Shown: one piece after another, positions 48,020-56,936 of the stretch
Position numbering within the stretch: position 1 is the stretch's first letter
Layout: each line of letters starts with the position of its first letter
NCBI RefSeq assembly: GCF_003261585.1
Contig: NZ_POVU01000002.1
Location: forward strand, 434,001-498,000
Origin: Acinetobacter sp. MB5
Lineage (GTDB): Bacteria > Pseudomonadota > Gammaproteobacteria > Pseudomonadales > Moraxellaceae
Direction of reading: 5' to 3'
Length of the DNA stretch: 64,000 bases
Notes under the pieces: generated by a model
The model's input: the letters and a program-made list of their open reading frames with translations, nothing else
Database searches by the model: none
What the model was told of the DNA's origin: nothing
Position numbers and translations under genes: made by a program

Positions 48020-49915
48020 TTAGAATGTACGTGGTTTTGGTGGAATAGCATCAACAGTAAGCGGTTTATAGCGTACTGGTTTGTATTCCAAATGGTTGTC
48101 AGATGAATACCACAAAGTATGCTTCATCCAGTTATCATCACGACGACCATATGGATATTCAGGATGATCTGGCGGTAACTCATAATCAACAACCGTATGT
48201 GCACCACGACATTCTTTACGTGCAGCTGCAGAAATCAAGGTCGCTTTTGCAACTTCATACAAGTTTTCAACTTCAAGCGCTTCAACACGAGCTGTGTTAA
48301 ATACTTTCGATTTGTCTTTCAAATGAATGTTACGAACACGTGACTCAATCGCAAGAATTTGTTTTACGCCTTCATCAAGCAATGCCTGAGTACGGAATAC
48401 ACCTGCGTGATCTTGAACGATATCACGAATTGCATCAGCAACGTCTTGTGCATTCTCACCCGTTGTTGAATCATCCAACTTACGAACACGTGCTAACGTG
48501 TTTACAAGTACATCAGTTGGTAGTGGAGCATACTCATCGCCATGATGTTTAGTTACATAGTCAATGATATGTTCACCAGCAGCCTTACCAAACACAACCA
48601 AGTCAAGTAACGAGTTTGTACCTAAGCGGTTTGCACCATGCACAGACACACAAGAACATTCACCAATCGCATAAAAACCTTTAACTGGTTTTACAAAGTT
48701 ACGCTGGTTATTAGCATGATAAGTTTCAGTCGCTTTGTCATATGCAGCTTCAAGCCCTTCAGCAGTCGCTACTTCAGGAAGCACAACCTGACCATGCATG
48801 TTCGTTGGAATACCACCCATTTGGTAATGGATTGTTGGTACAACTGGAATCGGCTCTTTGGTGATGTCCACGTTCGCGAATTTTTTACCAATCTCAAATA
48901 CAGATGGTAAACGCTTCATGATGGTATCTACACCCAAGTGAGTCATATCTAGCAAGATATAATCACCTTTAGGGCCACAACCACGTCCTTCTTTAATTTC
49001 TTGGTCCATAGAACGTGAAACGAAGTCACGTGGTGCCAAGTCTTTTAAAGTTGGTGCATAGCGTTCCATGAATGGTTCGCCATCTTTGTTACGAAGAATC
49101 GCACCTTCACCACGGCAACCTTCCGTCAAAAGAACGCCCGCGCCAGCCACACCTGTTGGGTGGAACTGCCAGAATTCCATATCTTGTAATGGAATACCAG
49201 CACGCGCAGCCATACCTAAGCCGTCACCAGTGTTGATATAAGCATTTGTTGATGCACGGTATACACGACCCGCACCACCAGTAGCAAACAATGTTGCTTT
49301 TGCTTGGAATACTGCAATGTTACCTGTTTCTTGGTCAATTGCCGTCACACCAAGCACATCACCTTCTTCATTACGGATTAAGTCAAGCGCAATCCATTCA
49401 ACAAAGAATTGAGTACCCATTTTCACGTTGCTTTGATAAAGCGTATGTAAAAGCGCATGACCTGTACGGTCAGCAGCAGCACATGCACGTGGAACTGGTT
49501 TTTCACCATAGTTTGCAGAGTGACCACCAAATGGACGCTGATAGATCGTACCATCTTTGTTACGGTCAAACGGCATACCTAAATGTTCTAACTCATACAC
49601 AACTTTTGGTGCTTCACGACACATGAATTCAATTGCGTCTTGGTCACCTAACCAGTCAGAACCTTTTACAGTGTCATAAAAGTGGTAGTGCCAGTTATCT
49701 TCTTGCATATTACCAAGAGATGCACCGATACCACCCTGCGCCGCAACAGTGTGCGAACGTGTTGGGAATACTTTAGTTAATACCGCAACTTTCAAACCAG
49801 CTTGAGCCAGCTGATAAGCAGCACGCATACCAGAACCACCACCACCAACGATAACTGTATCGAAAGTTAGGTTTTGGATATTTGAATAATCTTCTTTAGG
49901 GGTTATAGCGCCCAT
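48020..49915 (-). CDS. sdhA: Succinate dehydrogenase flavoprotein subunit
   Basis: A 631-residue subunit with covalently bound FAD. The FAD-binding start is VIVGGGGSGMRAAYQLAQAG; the flavinylated histidine lies in TRSHTVAAQGGIGASL. HPTGVAGAGVLLTEGCRGEG and GECSCVSVHGANRLGTNSL are the substrate-site and FAD-cap motifs. Length is close to other beta/gammaproteobacterial SdhA with a slight extension at the C-terminus (NWMKHTLWYS motif present). Start has GGAAAAAAATCATG. Confidence 0.97.
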   Translation of the reverse strand: MGAITPKEDYSNIQNLTFDTVIVGGGGSGMRAAYQLAQAGLKVAVLTKVFPTRSHTVAAQGGIGASLGNMQEDNWHYHFYDTVKGSDWLGDQDAIEFMCREAPKVVYELEHLGMPFDRNKDGTIYQRPFGGHSANYGEKPVPRACAAADRTGHALLHTLYQSNVKMGTQFFVEWIALDLIRNEEGDVLGVTAIDQETGNIAVFQAKATLFATGGAGRVYRASTNAYINTGDGLGMAARAGIPLQDMEFWQFHPTGVAGAGVLLTEGCRGEGAILRNKDGEPFMERYAPTLKDLAPRDFVSRSMDQEIKEGRGCGPKGDYILLDMTHLGVDTIMKRLPSVFEIGKKFANVDITKEPIPVVPTIHYQMGGIPTNMHGQVVLPEVATAEGLEAAYDKATETYHANNQRNFVKPVKGFYAIGECSCVSVHGANRLGTNSLLDLVVFGKAAGEHIIDYVTKHHGDEYAPLPTDVLVNTLARVRKLDDSTTGENAQDVADAIRDIVQDHAGVFRTQALLDEGVKQILAIESRVRNIHLKDKSKVFNTARVEALEVENLYEVAKATLISAAARKECRGAHTVVDYELPPDHPEYPYGRRDDNWMKHTLWYSSDNHLEYKPVRYKPLTVDAIPPKPRTF

Positions 49916-49927
49916 GATTTTTTCCTA

Positions 49928-50293
49928 TCAATTCGCCCAGAAAATCTGGATACCCCAGATTGCATATACAAACACAGCAATAATTACTGCACTCGTTAAT
50001 ACTAGGCGCAAACCTTTAGCAGATGGACCCATCTGACGAGTAGTAACATAGTCTGTAAAGACTTGCCACATACCAATCCAAGCGTGCACAACCAATGATA
50101 AAATTGAAAGCAATGAAAGAATTTTCATTGGCAAAGTCATCATAAAGCCAGACCACTGTTCAAAACTAAAGCCGCTATGGAATAGAATCCAACCAAAAAT
50201 CACGACTGTATAAACAGATAGAATGACCGCACTCACACGTTGGAGAAACCAATCGCGAGAACCTGAACCCGTTAAACCTGTAGCACTTTTCAT
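49928..50293 (-). CDS. sdhD: Succinate dehydrogenase membrane anchor subunit SdhD
   Basis: A 121-residue anchor with three transmembrane helices (about residues 25-45, 58-80, 97-117). SGSRDWFLQRVSAVILSVYT is the typical start, and LSLVVHAWIGMWQVFTDYV holds the helix-II histidine for heme and quinone binding. The start is the ATG at 50293, overlapping the sdhC stop as TAATG, rather than an upstream in-frame codon. It anchors SdhAB with SdhC in the inner membrane. Confidence 0.93.
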   Translation of the reverse strand: MKSATGLTGSGSRDWFLQRVSAVILSVYTVVIFGWILFHSGFSFEQWSGFMMTLPMKILSLLSILSLVVHAWIGMWQVFTDYVTTRQMGPSAKGLRLVLTSAVIIAVFVYAIWGIQIFWAN

Positions 50294-50694
50294 TAGAATA
50301 CAATCCATACAAAAGCTGCGATAATTGCTACCACAGATAGAACCAATGAAATTGTAGCTGCAACTCGACCACTTTGTAGTTCTTCATTAAAACCAAGGTC
50401 TGCGAGTAAATGTTTAATACCATTAATAAAATGGAAAATTAAACCTGCTACAAAAACCCAAACAATGAATCGTACTAAGAAATTCCCAAATATTTGTTCT
50501 TTCACATAAGTAAAGCCTTCTGGCGAAGACAGTGACTTATCTAATATCCATAAAAGTACTGGAACCAACAAAAATACGATGACACCAGATAAACGGTGCA
50601 AGATTGATGCAATAGCCACGGGAGAGCGTAAATTAACCGCTAACACCTGCCCCATGGACAAATTGACAGGTCTGTTGCTTTTCACAGCGGGCAT
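50293..50694 (-). CDS. sdhC: Succinate dehydrogenase cytochrome b556 subunit SdhC
   Basis: A 133-residue anchor with three transmembrane helices. The quinone/heme region is SPVAIASILHRLSGVIVFLL, and FHFINGIKHLLADLG holds the heme-ligand histidine. The start at 50694 is overlapped by ACAGG; the ribosome-binding site is very close to the ATG, and a hairpin sits just upstream, so translation may be controlled. First gene of sdhCDAB. Confidence 0.93.
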   Translation of the reverse strand: MPAVKSNRPVNLSMGQVLAVNLRSPVAIASILHRLSGVIVFLLVPVLLWILDKSLSSPEGFTYVKEQIFGNFLVRFIVWVFVAGLIFHFINGIKHLLADLGFNEELQSGRVAATISLVLSVVAIIAAFVWIVF

Positions 50695-50705
50695 CCTGTA
50701 AGTAG

Positions 50706-50723
50706 AAACTCCGTCCGGAGTTT
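50706..50723 (-). repeat. 8-bp inverted repeat / hairpin before sdhC
   Basis: AAACTCCG and CGGAGTTT are exact reverse complements around 2 bp. In the sdhC mRNA this hairpin ends about 8 nt before the ACAGGATG ribosome-binding site and start codon. Confidence 0.5.
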
Positions 50724-51533
50724 GTTTGATTAATTCGAAGGAAAGCTGGCATCGTTAGGCGAGCAAATACCTAAACTTTTAAACGACACTCGATTATAGA
50801 ACGCAAACAGACAAAATTCAAACAACCTAAGTGCATGCTATTTCAATATTTTTTCATAAATAAGAATCATTTACAAATATGTAAGGCTTAATATTTCCTG
50901 TATTTTTCACTATTTATTTCCTATGTTATTATTTTTATATAAAAAATTTAAAAATTAAAGACAAATACAGTTCATTCATTCAATTTACCACCTACAACCA
51001 AAGACCAATATTATGCAAAATAATAAGGAATATTTATTAAATGAAATATACAACCAACTTTTTGCATACCTTTTCACCAATTCCCCTTTAAAAAGTCCAG
51101 AATCGAGATAATTTATTAAAAGAATGAGTATTTCGAAAATAAATAATGGTCTGAAACAAACTTTACCAATTTGTCGCTTTTTATCATTGTTATTTTCCAT
51201 GAGAGTGCGTAATTTGATCTAAATTGAGCTAAATATGTGATGTAGCGCATGGCTTTCCATTTTTTATTATGACTTTTTACCAATAAATGTTTTACTAAAT
51301 ATTTCGAGAGCAAATAACCGTGTTTTATAGGCTTTAATATTTTTTTTGTTCATTTTTTAGACTTCTTTAAGCTTTTTTGCCTCTTTTTTCACACGATTGT
51401 TGCAATATGGACTGTATTTTTAAGCACTGCTTGCTGTACATTTATGTCGGGCAAAAGAACGTGCTACCTTTTTGCATGCGTACATCACAAGTTTGGATTA
51501 ATGCAGCGGTCAAAAGTTAATCCATAAGTATTA

Positions 51534-51561
51534 TTGACATTTTTGTAGTAACGAATAATCT
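51534..51561 (+). promoter_or_regulatory. Possible gltA promoter
   Basis: A perfect -35 TTGACA (51534-51539) with a weak -10 TAATCT (51556-51561) at 16 bp. It gives a 5' leader of about 80 nt. The weak -10 suggests help from an activator or an alternative start. Confidence 0.35.
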
Positions 51562-51649
51562 TTGTCCGTGTTCATCCCCCTGATTACGTTCATTAAAATA
51601 CAATTAATACGTATCAGATCAACATTCACCAGGACAGGAGATCTATTGA

Positions 51650-52924
51650 ATGTCTGAAGCAACTGGCAAGAAAGCCGTTTTAAAACTTGATGGAAAAGAA
51701 ATTGAATTGCCAATTTACAGCGGTACATTAGGTCCAGACGTTATCGACGTTAAGGACGTATTAGCCGCAGGTCATTTCACTTTTGATCCTGGTTTTATGG
51801 CTACCGCTTCTTGTGAATCTAAGATCACATTCATTGATGGTAACAAAGGTATTTTATTACACCGCGGTTACCCAATCGATCAATTAGCGACTAAAGCTGA
51901 TTATTTAGAAACTTGCTACTTGCTTTTAAATGGTGAATTACCAACGCCAGAACAAAAAGCAGAATTTGATGCAAAAGTTCGCAACCATACTATGGTGCAT
52001 GACCAAGTAAGCCGTTTCTATAATGGTTTCCGTCGTGATGCTCACCCTATGGCGATTATGGTTGGTGTTGTTGGTGCGTTGTCTGCGTTCTATCACAACA
52101 ACTTGAACATCGAAGATGTTAATCATCGCGAAATTACAGCTGTTCGCCTGATTGCAAAAATTCCTACACTTGCAGCGTGGAGCTACAAATACACTGTAGG
52201 TCAACCATTCATTTACCCACGTAATGATTTAGGTTATGCAGAAAACTTCTTACACATGATGTTTGCTACACCTGCTGACCGTGATTACAAAGTAAATCCA
52301 ATTCTTGCAAAAGCAATGGATCGTATCTTTACGCTTCATGCTGACCATGAACAAAATGCATCGACTTCAACTGTTCGTTTAGCTGGTTCTACTGGTGCTA
52401 ACCCGTATGCATGTATTGCTGCTGGTATTTCTGCACTTTGGGGACCTGCGCACGGTGGTGCAAACGAAGCAGTTCTTAAAATGCTCGATGAAATTGGTAG
52501 CGTAGAACACGTTGCTGAATTCATGGAAAAAGTGAAACGCAAAGAAGTTAAATTAATGGGCTTCGGTCACCGCGTTTATAAAAACTTTGACCCTCGTGCT
52601 AAAGTAATGAAAGAAACTTGCGACGAAGTTCTTAGTGCGCTTGGTATCAATGATCCTCAACTTGAACTTGCGATGGAACTTGAACGTATTGCATTGTCAG
52701 ATCAATACTTTATTGACCGTAACTTGTATCCAAACGTAGACTTCTACTCAGGTATCATCTTAAAAGCGATCGGTATCCCAACAGAAATGTTTACTGTGAT
52801 CTTTGCACTTGCACGTACTGTTGGTTGGATCAGCCACTGGTTAGAAATGCACAGCGCTGCTTACAAGATTGGTCGCCCTCGTCAGCTTTACACTGGCGAA
52901 ACTCAACGCGACATCAATCGCTAA
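51650..52924 (+). CDS. gltA: Citrate synthase (type II, hexameric)
   Basis: A 424-residue citrate synthase condensing oxaloacetate with acetyl-CoA. The signature region is [20 protein letters not shown] (catalytic His) and [15 protein letters not shown] (second catalytic His), with Asp in [16 protein letters not shown]. The N-terminal beta domain starts [19 protein letters not shown], typical of the type II, NADH-sensitive gammaproteobacterial enzyme. The ATG at 51650 follows AGGACAGGAGATCTATTGA. Terminator follows at 52952. Confidence 0.97.
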   Translation: MSEATGKKAVLKLDGKEIELPIYSGTLGPDVIDVKDVLAAGHFTFDPGFMATASCESKITFIDGNKGILLHRGYPIDQLATKADYLETCYLLLNGELPTPEQKAEFDAKVRNHTMVHDQVSRFYNGFRRDAHPMAIMVGVVGALSAFYHNNLNIEDVNHREITAVRLIAKIPTLAAWSYKYTVGQPFIYPRNDLGYAENFLHMMFATPADRDYKVNPILAKAMDRIFTLHADHEQNASTSTVRLAGSTGANPYACIAAGISALWGPAHGGANEAVLKMLDEIGSVEHVAEFMEKVKRKEVKLMGFGHRVYKNFDPRAKVMKETCDEVLSALGINDPQLELAMELERIALSDQYFIDRNLYPNVDFYSGIILKAIGIPTEMFTVIFALARTVGWISHWLEMHSAAYKIGRPRQLYTGETQRDINR

Positions 52925-52951
52925 TTCCACGAAGGGAAGTAGCAAAACGAC

Positions 52952-52979
52952 AAAAAAGACCGCTTTCGCGGTCTTTTTT
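52952..52979. terminator. Terminator after gltA
   Basis: AAAAAAGACCGC pairs with GCGGTCTTTTTT around a 4-nt loop. It lies 27 bp past the gltA stop and also ends the convergent HTH gene. Confidence 0.9.
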
Positions 52980-52989
52980 AATTGGTCAA

Positions 52990-53229
52990 TTAATATGTGA
53001 GATAGCGAACGACAAAGCTTGGATTTTGAATAAAAAGCTTCAATAAGGTCTGCGCTGCACTCGAAGGTTGACGTGTACCTCGCTCCCAACTTTCCAAAGT
53101 TCTTACCGAGACACCCAGTATTTGTGCCAATTGCAATTGTGTGATTTGAATCCGCTTGCGTGCCAAAACAATTTGCCGAGCCAATTTCAAATCTTGTATT
53201 TGATGAATGGATTGGTTTTGGATATACAT
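52990..53229 (-). CDS. Small XRE-type HTH regulator, HigA/antitoxin-like (orphan)
   Basis: A protein of about 79 residues dominated by one helix-turn-helix: LARKRIQITQLQLAQILG, then VSVRTLESWERGTRQPSSAA, followed by QTLLKLFIQNP. The SVRTLxxWExGxRxPSxAAxTLL pattern is that of HigA/RelB-linked antitoxin regulators. The ATG at 53229 follows GGGGA at 7 nt; a GTG and another ATG upstream are possible (up to 84 residues). No toxin-like gene is next to it: gltA ends on one side and a DUF2946 gene on the other. Likely an orphan regulator; its target is unknown. Confidence 0.7.
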   Translation of the reverse strand: MYIQNQSIHQIQDLKLARQIVLARKRIQITQLQLAQILGVSVRTLESWERGTRQPSSAAQTLLKLFIQNPSFVVRYLTY

Positions 53230-53261
53230 TCTTTGCATCCCCACCTATTTTTATAATGTGA

Positions 53262-53693
53262 TTAGAAGTATCGATAACTATTCGTTCTCAACATCACAGG
53301 TGGTGCGCGCCCTTGTGGCAATAAAAAGACGCCAACCCAAAATATTTCAAAAAATCGCCTGACATTGTTGACCAACATCAGGATTCTAATTTGAATTCCA
53401 TCCACAACAGCTTGAATACTAAGCCCCAAAGCAATCGGTAGATGTCCATAAACAAAACAATATAAACAAGTATGCTGTTTTGAGTTGTCCTGCACAGGTA
53501 AATGCTGCATACGAGAATGTTCTGCAACATTCATGACCATCACACATGCAGGTTCTATCTGGAACTTTTTCGGCAATAAAGGCTGAGCAAATACTGCGAT
53601 TTGACACAGGATTGCAAACAGCCCTAAATATGCAAAAGTTAAGCGAAACGTCCCTTTCTTATTGCTGTTTAACCGCGCTTGCTGGCGTATCAT
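53262..53693 (-). CDS. DUF2946 family membrane protein, copper-cluster member
   Basis: A protein of about 143 residues with one hydrophobic segment near the N-terminus (LTFAYLGLFAILCQIAVFA), a HTCLYCFVYGH metal-ligand-like motif in the middle and the family-typical C-terminal FLLPQGRAPP. The CxxCxxYGH pattern suggests a copper ligand set. I use the ATG at 53693, which makes the gene overlap the upstream 94-residue ORF by 35 bp; an earlier start at 53720 is possible. It resembles the second DUF2946 protein at 56108 (same C-terminal motif). Function inferred from its neighbours. Confidence 0.65.
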   Translation of the reverse strand: MIRQQARLNSNKKGTFRLTFAYLGLFAILCQIAVFAQPLLPKKFQIEPACVMVMNVAEHSRMQHLPVQDNSKQHTCLYCFVYGHLPIALGLSIQAVVDGIQIRILMLVNNVRRFFEIFWVGVFLLPQGRAPPVMLRTNSYRYF

Positions 53694-53943
53694 GATGCAT
53701 GTTTGCCATATCTTGCTCACTCATTTTCGACATATCCATATCTTTCATATTGGACATATCATGCTGCATTGAAGATGATGATTCATCTCCTGTTGAACGC
53801 CATTGTTGTGAATAGCGGTTGATATCATTACTATCTGAAGCAACGCTGTAATATAAAAATCCTAAGAATACAATGCCTAAGATGACAGCAATAATAACGC
53901 CACGCCAGCCATTTGAAATTTTCTTTGGTTGAGAATTTTCCAT
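53659..53943 (-). CDS. Met/His-rich single-span membrane protein, copper cluster
   Basis: A 94-residue protein with one transmembrane segment (GVIIAVILGIVFLGFLYYSV, residues about 15-34) and a periplasmic tail rich in Met, His, Asp and Ser (SMQHDMSNMKDMDMSKM, then MANMHHD). Such MxxM/HD-rich tails bind copper ions in other copper-handling proteins. The gene lies 41 bp downstream of the copper-receptor gene and overlaps the DUF2946 gene. I recognise no named family; a periplasmic copper-binding role is inference from composition and context. Confidence 0.65.
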   Translation of the reverse strand: MENSQPKKISNGWRGVIIAVILGIVFLGFLYYSVASDSNDINRYSQQWRSTGDESSSSMQHDMSNMKDMDMSKMSEQDMANMHHDTPASAVKQQ

Positions 53944-53984
53944 AAAAAAATACCTTAAATTAAGAGGTGAAAAATCTAGAGAGA

Positions 53985-56030
53985 TTAAAATTTAAAGCTC
54001 ATGCGTGCCCAATAATTACGCCCAATACTATCAAATTGTGTATCTGCGGCATAACCAAAAACACTGGCTCCTGCTTTGTTCAGATGCTCGGCATAAGCTT
54101 TATTAAAGAGATTGTCTACACCCAGAGACAGATCAATTCCCGAGCTCAGATGGTAAGTCGCATTCAGGGCAACTGTGGTAAAGGCCTTACTTGGCCCCAT
54201 GTCATAACCCACAACATTTCCCTCATATAAGCTATAGCGGTTCTGTTGGGCAACTGAACGGATTAACATTCCCAAGGTATAACGATCTTGGATATAACGT
54301 ACATTCAAACGCGCTTCTAAAGGTGCAATTTGCGGTAATGGCGTATGATCTGTGGTGTTCTGCCCCCATGCATACATCAAATTTAGATCAGTCTGAACAT
54401 GCGGCGTAAACTGATAACCTACACCAGCCTCGGCCCCTGCGATTGTTGCATCGACATTGCGAACCGTTGGATAAGACTGTGAACTACTTGGATTGGCGTA
54501 TTGCATTAAAATAAAATCTTTCACGACACCCGCATAAGCTGACACCCACGTATTCCACTGCCCCTGTTGCCACTGTGTCCCAAGGTCGAGCTGTAAGGTA
54601 TTCTCGGTTTTTACAGCATCCATGTTATTGATGGTATATGCACCCGAGGTTAACGATGTGCTATATAACTCCCAAAAATCTGGAACACGCTCAACATAGC
54701 CCAGACCTGCATAATTTTTTAACCCATAGCTCGGCTGATTATTTTCAATCCGAATAAATGCACTAGGTACAGTTTCAGTACGTTCACTTGGATTGGTAAT
54801 CACATTGGTTTTTGATGTCGTCATTGCTACGTGATCAAAACGTGCGCCTGTCACCAATTGGTTATCTGCACTCAAATGATAAGTGAATTCACTAAAAGCC
54901 CCATAAGACTGATATTTCATATTGCGCATATATGGCTTGTTCATGGTCATCATCGTGCTTTGCATTTTCATATCACCGCCATGATTCCAGTGCTGCGAGT
55001 CTACACCGCTGACAATGCTCCATTTACCCCATTCCGTGGTGATTGCCAAACGTGAATTCAGGGTTTGACGGGCAAGCTCCATCGAACTTTTAGTACCCGT
55101 ATTCACACGGTAACTATAGTTATCCATGACATGATCGTTGTCGGTATAGTCAATTTGCGCTTCAATTTTCTTAACATGTTCAGTCAAGTTTTTCTTTTCG
55201 GCATGAAAGCCCAAGCTCTTACGCTTGAATTGTGCTCCATCCATTGAACGACCCGCATATTCAGAATAGCCATCACCTGTGCCTGCATTCAGCTCAAGCC
55301 ATGTATCATCATCAGGCGTCCAACCCATCGCCACATCGGCAGTCCAGCGCTCCCAAGCTGATGGTACTTTATTGCCATCACCATCTTTATAACTGTTAGA
55401 TGTAGATCGACTAGTAGTCAGACGTAAGTATTTGGTTTCATCCCCCAAAGTCCCATCAAAGTTCTGATCTAAACGGCCATATGACCCGACCAAAACACTT
55501 GCTGTTCCTTGATATGGTTTCTCACTGCTCAATTTAGGTGGTGTACGTTCAAATGAAACTGTCGCTGCTGAACCTGGAGTTGGGTAAAGTACAGTTTCAG
55601 GCCCTTTAACAACGGTGATCTTGTCATAAGTTTCTGGTGAAATATAAGAAGTCGGTGCATCCATTCGCGCTGGACAGGCACCCAACTTTTCAGTTCCGTT
55701 GGTCAGCATTTTAATACGCGAACCAAACATCCCTCGAAAAGTAACGTCACCATTGGTTCCACCGCTACTAATCGCATTAAATCCCATAATACTTTTGAGA
55801 TAATCTGCACCATCGGTTGCAGGGACAGGCTGAATCGGTTGTTTTGGGTCTGCAACAACGATCAAGCCATTGGCCTGATTGCCTTTTTCTGCAGTCACCA
55901 CAATCGGAGCAAGCTGAATTTCATCGGTTGTTACTGATGATGGGGTGGTGGTTTCTTCTGCGTGAGTCAAATTTGAAGCAAGTGCAACTGCAACCGCGAG
56001 CGACTGTAAAATAAATTTCGGCTGTGACAT
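53985..56030 (-). CDS. TonB-dependent copper receptor (NosA/OprC-like)
   Basis: A 681-residue outer-membrane beta-barrel receptor. The signal peptide (about residues 1-24) precedes the plug, which has the TonB box-like IQLAPIVVTAEKG and then FRGMFGSRIKMLTNGTEKLG and ACPARMDAPTSYISPE, the latter characteristic of the copper receptor subfamily. The barrel ends ...YWARMSFKF with a terminal phenylalanine. Met/His-rich stretches (MKMQSTMMTMNKPYMRNM) sit in an extracellular loop and fit copper capture. It takes up copper, presumably Cu(I)/Cu(II) complexes, using TonB/ExbBD energy. Confidence 0.88.
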   Translation of the reverse strand: MSQPKFILQSLAVAVALASNLTHAEETTTPSSVTTDEIQLAPIVVTAEKGNQANGLIVVADPKQPIQPVPATDGADYLKSIMGFNAISSGGTNGDVTFRGMFGSRIKMLTNGTEKLGACPARMDAPTSYISPETYDKITVVKGPETVLYPTPGSAATVSFERTPPKLSSEKPYQGTASVLVGSYGRLDQNFDGTLGDETKYLRLTTSRSTSNSYKDGDGNKVPSAWERWTADVAMGWTPDDDTWLELNAGTGDGYSEYAGRSMDGAQFKRKSLGFHAEKKNLTEHVKKIEAQIDYTDNDHVMDNYSYRVNTGTKSSMELARQTLNSRLAITTEWGKWSIVSGVDSQHWNHGGDMKMQSTMMTMNKPYMRNMKYQSYGAFSEFTYHLSADNQLVTGARFDHVAMTTSKTNVITNPSERTETVPSAFIRIENNQPSYGLKNYAGLGYVERVPDFWELYSTSLTSGAYTINNMDAVKTENTLQLDLGTQWQQGQWNTWVSAYAGVVKDFILMQYANPSSSQSYPTVRNVDATIAGAEAGVGYQFTPHVQTDLNLMYAWGQNTTDHTPLPQIAPLEARLNVRYIQDRYTLGMLIRSVAQQNRYSLYEGNVVGYDMGPSKAFTTVALNATYHLSSGIDLSLGVDNLFNKAYAEHLNKAGASVFGYAADTQFDSIGRNYWARMSFKF

Positions 56031-56107
56031 GAATTTTCTCTTTTATGCCATAAACAAAATTCCTGAGTCTTTACTCAAGAACATAGCGTTTGTATTTAAA
56101 ATTTTGT

Positions 56108-56611
56108 TTAAGCAAAAAGAGGGGGTGCTCGCCCTTGGGGCGTAAGAAAAAGTCGTTGTAAAACAAAATAGATATGTTTAAAGGCTTTTTGGAAAGCAAT
56201 TAAACGAATCTGCAAGCGTTCAAAAACTTCTTTAATGTCAAGATCAAGAAAAGCAACGACATGTCCATACACTTTACAATAAATACATTCATGATTTGGG
56301 TCATGTTGATGTTGCTTATCGTGGGAAGTGGCATGTGCCATGTACATACCTTGCATATGGGACATCTCTGGCATATCCGCCATCGACATTTCCATTGGGG
56401 CAGCATTGTTATGAGTGGTTAGCGCTAAAGCATCAGAAATAGTGGCACACACCGGAGAAATCTGAAATTTTTCCGGCAGCAACGCCTGTAAAAATACGGC
56501 GACTTGTAACAACATTGCACAAAGTGCAAGTACAAATCCTGTTCTTAACAAATTACTTTGTCTCTGCTTTGGTTTAACCCTAAAAAGTGCAGTTAAAATG
56601 ATCAACCGCAA
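56108..56611 (-). CDS. DUF2946 family membrane protein, His/Met-rich
   Basis: A protein of about 167 residues upstream of the copper receptor. It has a hydrophobic segment (TGFVLALCAMLLQVAVFLQA), a Met/His-rich middle (PMEMSMADMPEMSHMQGM, HATSHDKQHQHD) and the motif HECIYCKVYGH, closely matching the HTCLYCFVYGH of the second DUF2946 protein. It ends LFLTPQGRAPPLFA. The start codon is uncertain: a TTG at 56611 is used because no ATG gives a better N-terminus. The tail and histidine-rich loop suggest a periplasmic copper ligand role. Confidence 0.6.
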   Translation of the reverse strand: MRLIILTALFRVKPKQRQSNLLRTGFVLALCAMLLQVAVFLQALLPEKFQISPVCATISDALALTTHNNAAPMEMSMADMPEMSHMQGMYMAHATSHDKQHQHDPNHECIYCKVYGHVVAFLDLDIKEVFERLQIRLIAFQKAFKHIYFVLQRLFLTPQGRAPPLFA

Positions 56612-56936
56612 GAAAGTCCGAGGCAGTCTACTATATTCTTGGCAGTTTGACCAAAAAATACATCGATGCTTGCCTGAGAAACCAATCCATGAACTGCAAA
56701 ATATCAGCAGATCATCGCGATTTCTTTTTTTTGATTAAAACAGAGTAAAAATGTTGGTTTTTCTGTATTTCCAGTAGAATTTTTTAATATTTAAGATCAA
56801 TCCCAGCCATGTTTCGTATATAGTATGACTACTCAAACACCGCCATATATCACTGTTGTATTTTGCATTGTACTGAACAACTAAATTTATAAATCAGCCC
56901 AATGCATGCGCCCTATAGGAATAGGATTTTATTTGA
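56612..56936. other. Divergent region between copper cluster and nadE
   Basis: About 325 bp that must hold promoters for the copper operon (minus strand) and for nadE (plus strand). I cannot pick out a convincing -10/-35 pair or a metal-regulator box by eye. No ORF with a ribosome-binding site is seen. Confidence 0.5.

Larger units (their letters stand above)
50695..51649. other. Divergent sdhC / gltA intergenic region
   Basis: About 955 bp, very AT-rich, between the two TCA operons. Near sdhC there is a perfect 8-bp inverted repeat (listed separately). In the middle (50860-51330) I see only weak, AT-rich minus-strand reading frames without ribosome-binding sites, and I reject them as genes. 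Near gltA are a promoter-like TTGACA element and a 7-bp inverted repeat (GGATTAA 51495-51501, TTAATCC 51517-51523) that may be an operator. The length itself is unusual for this compact genome. Confidence 0.6.

Noticed and set aside
50985-51313. Two overlapping minus-strand frames of 65-71 codons in the sdhC-gltA gap
   Set aside because: Very AT-rich, no ribosome-binding site, low-complexity translation; typical random frames in a long AT-rich region.
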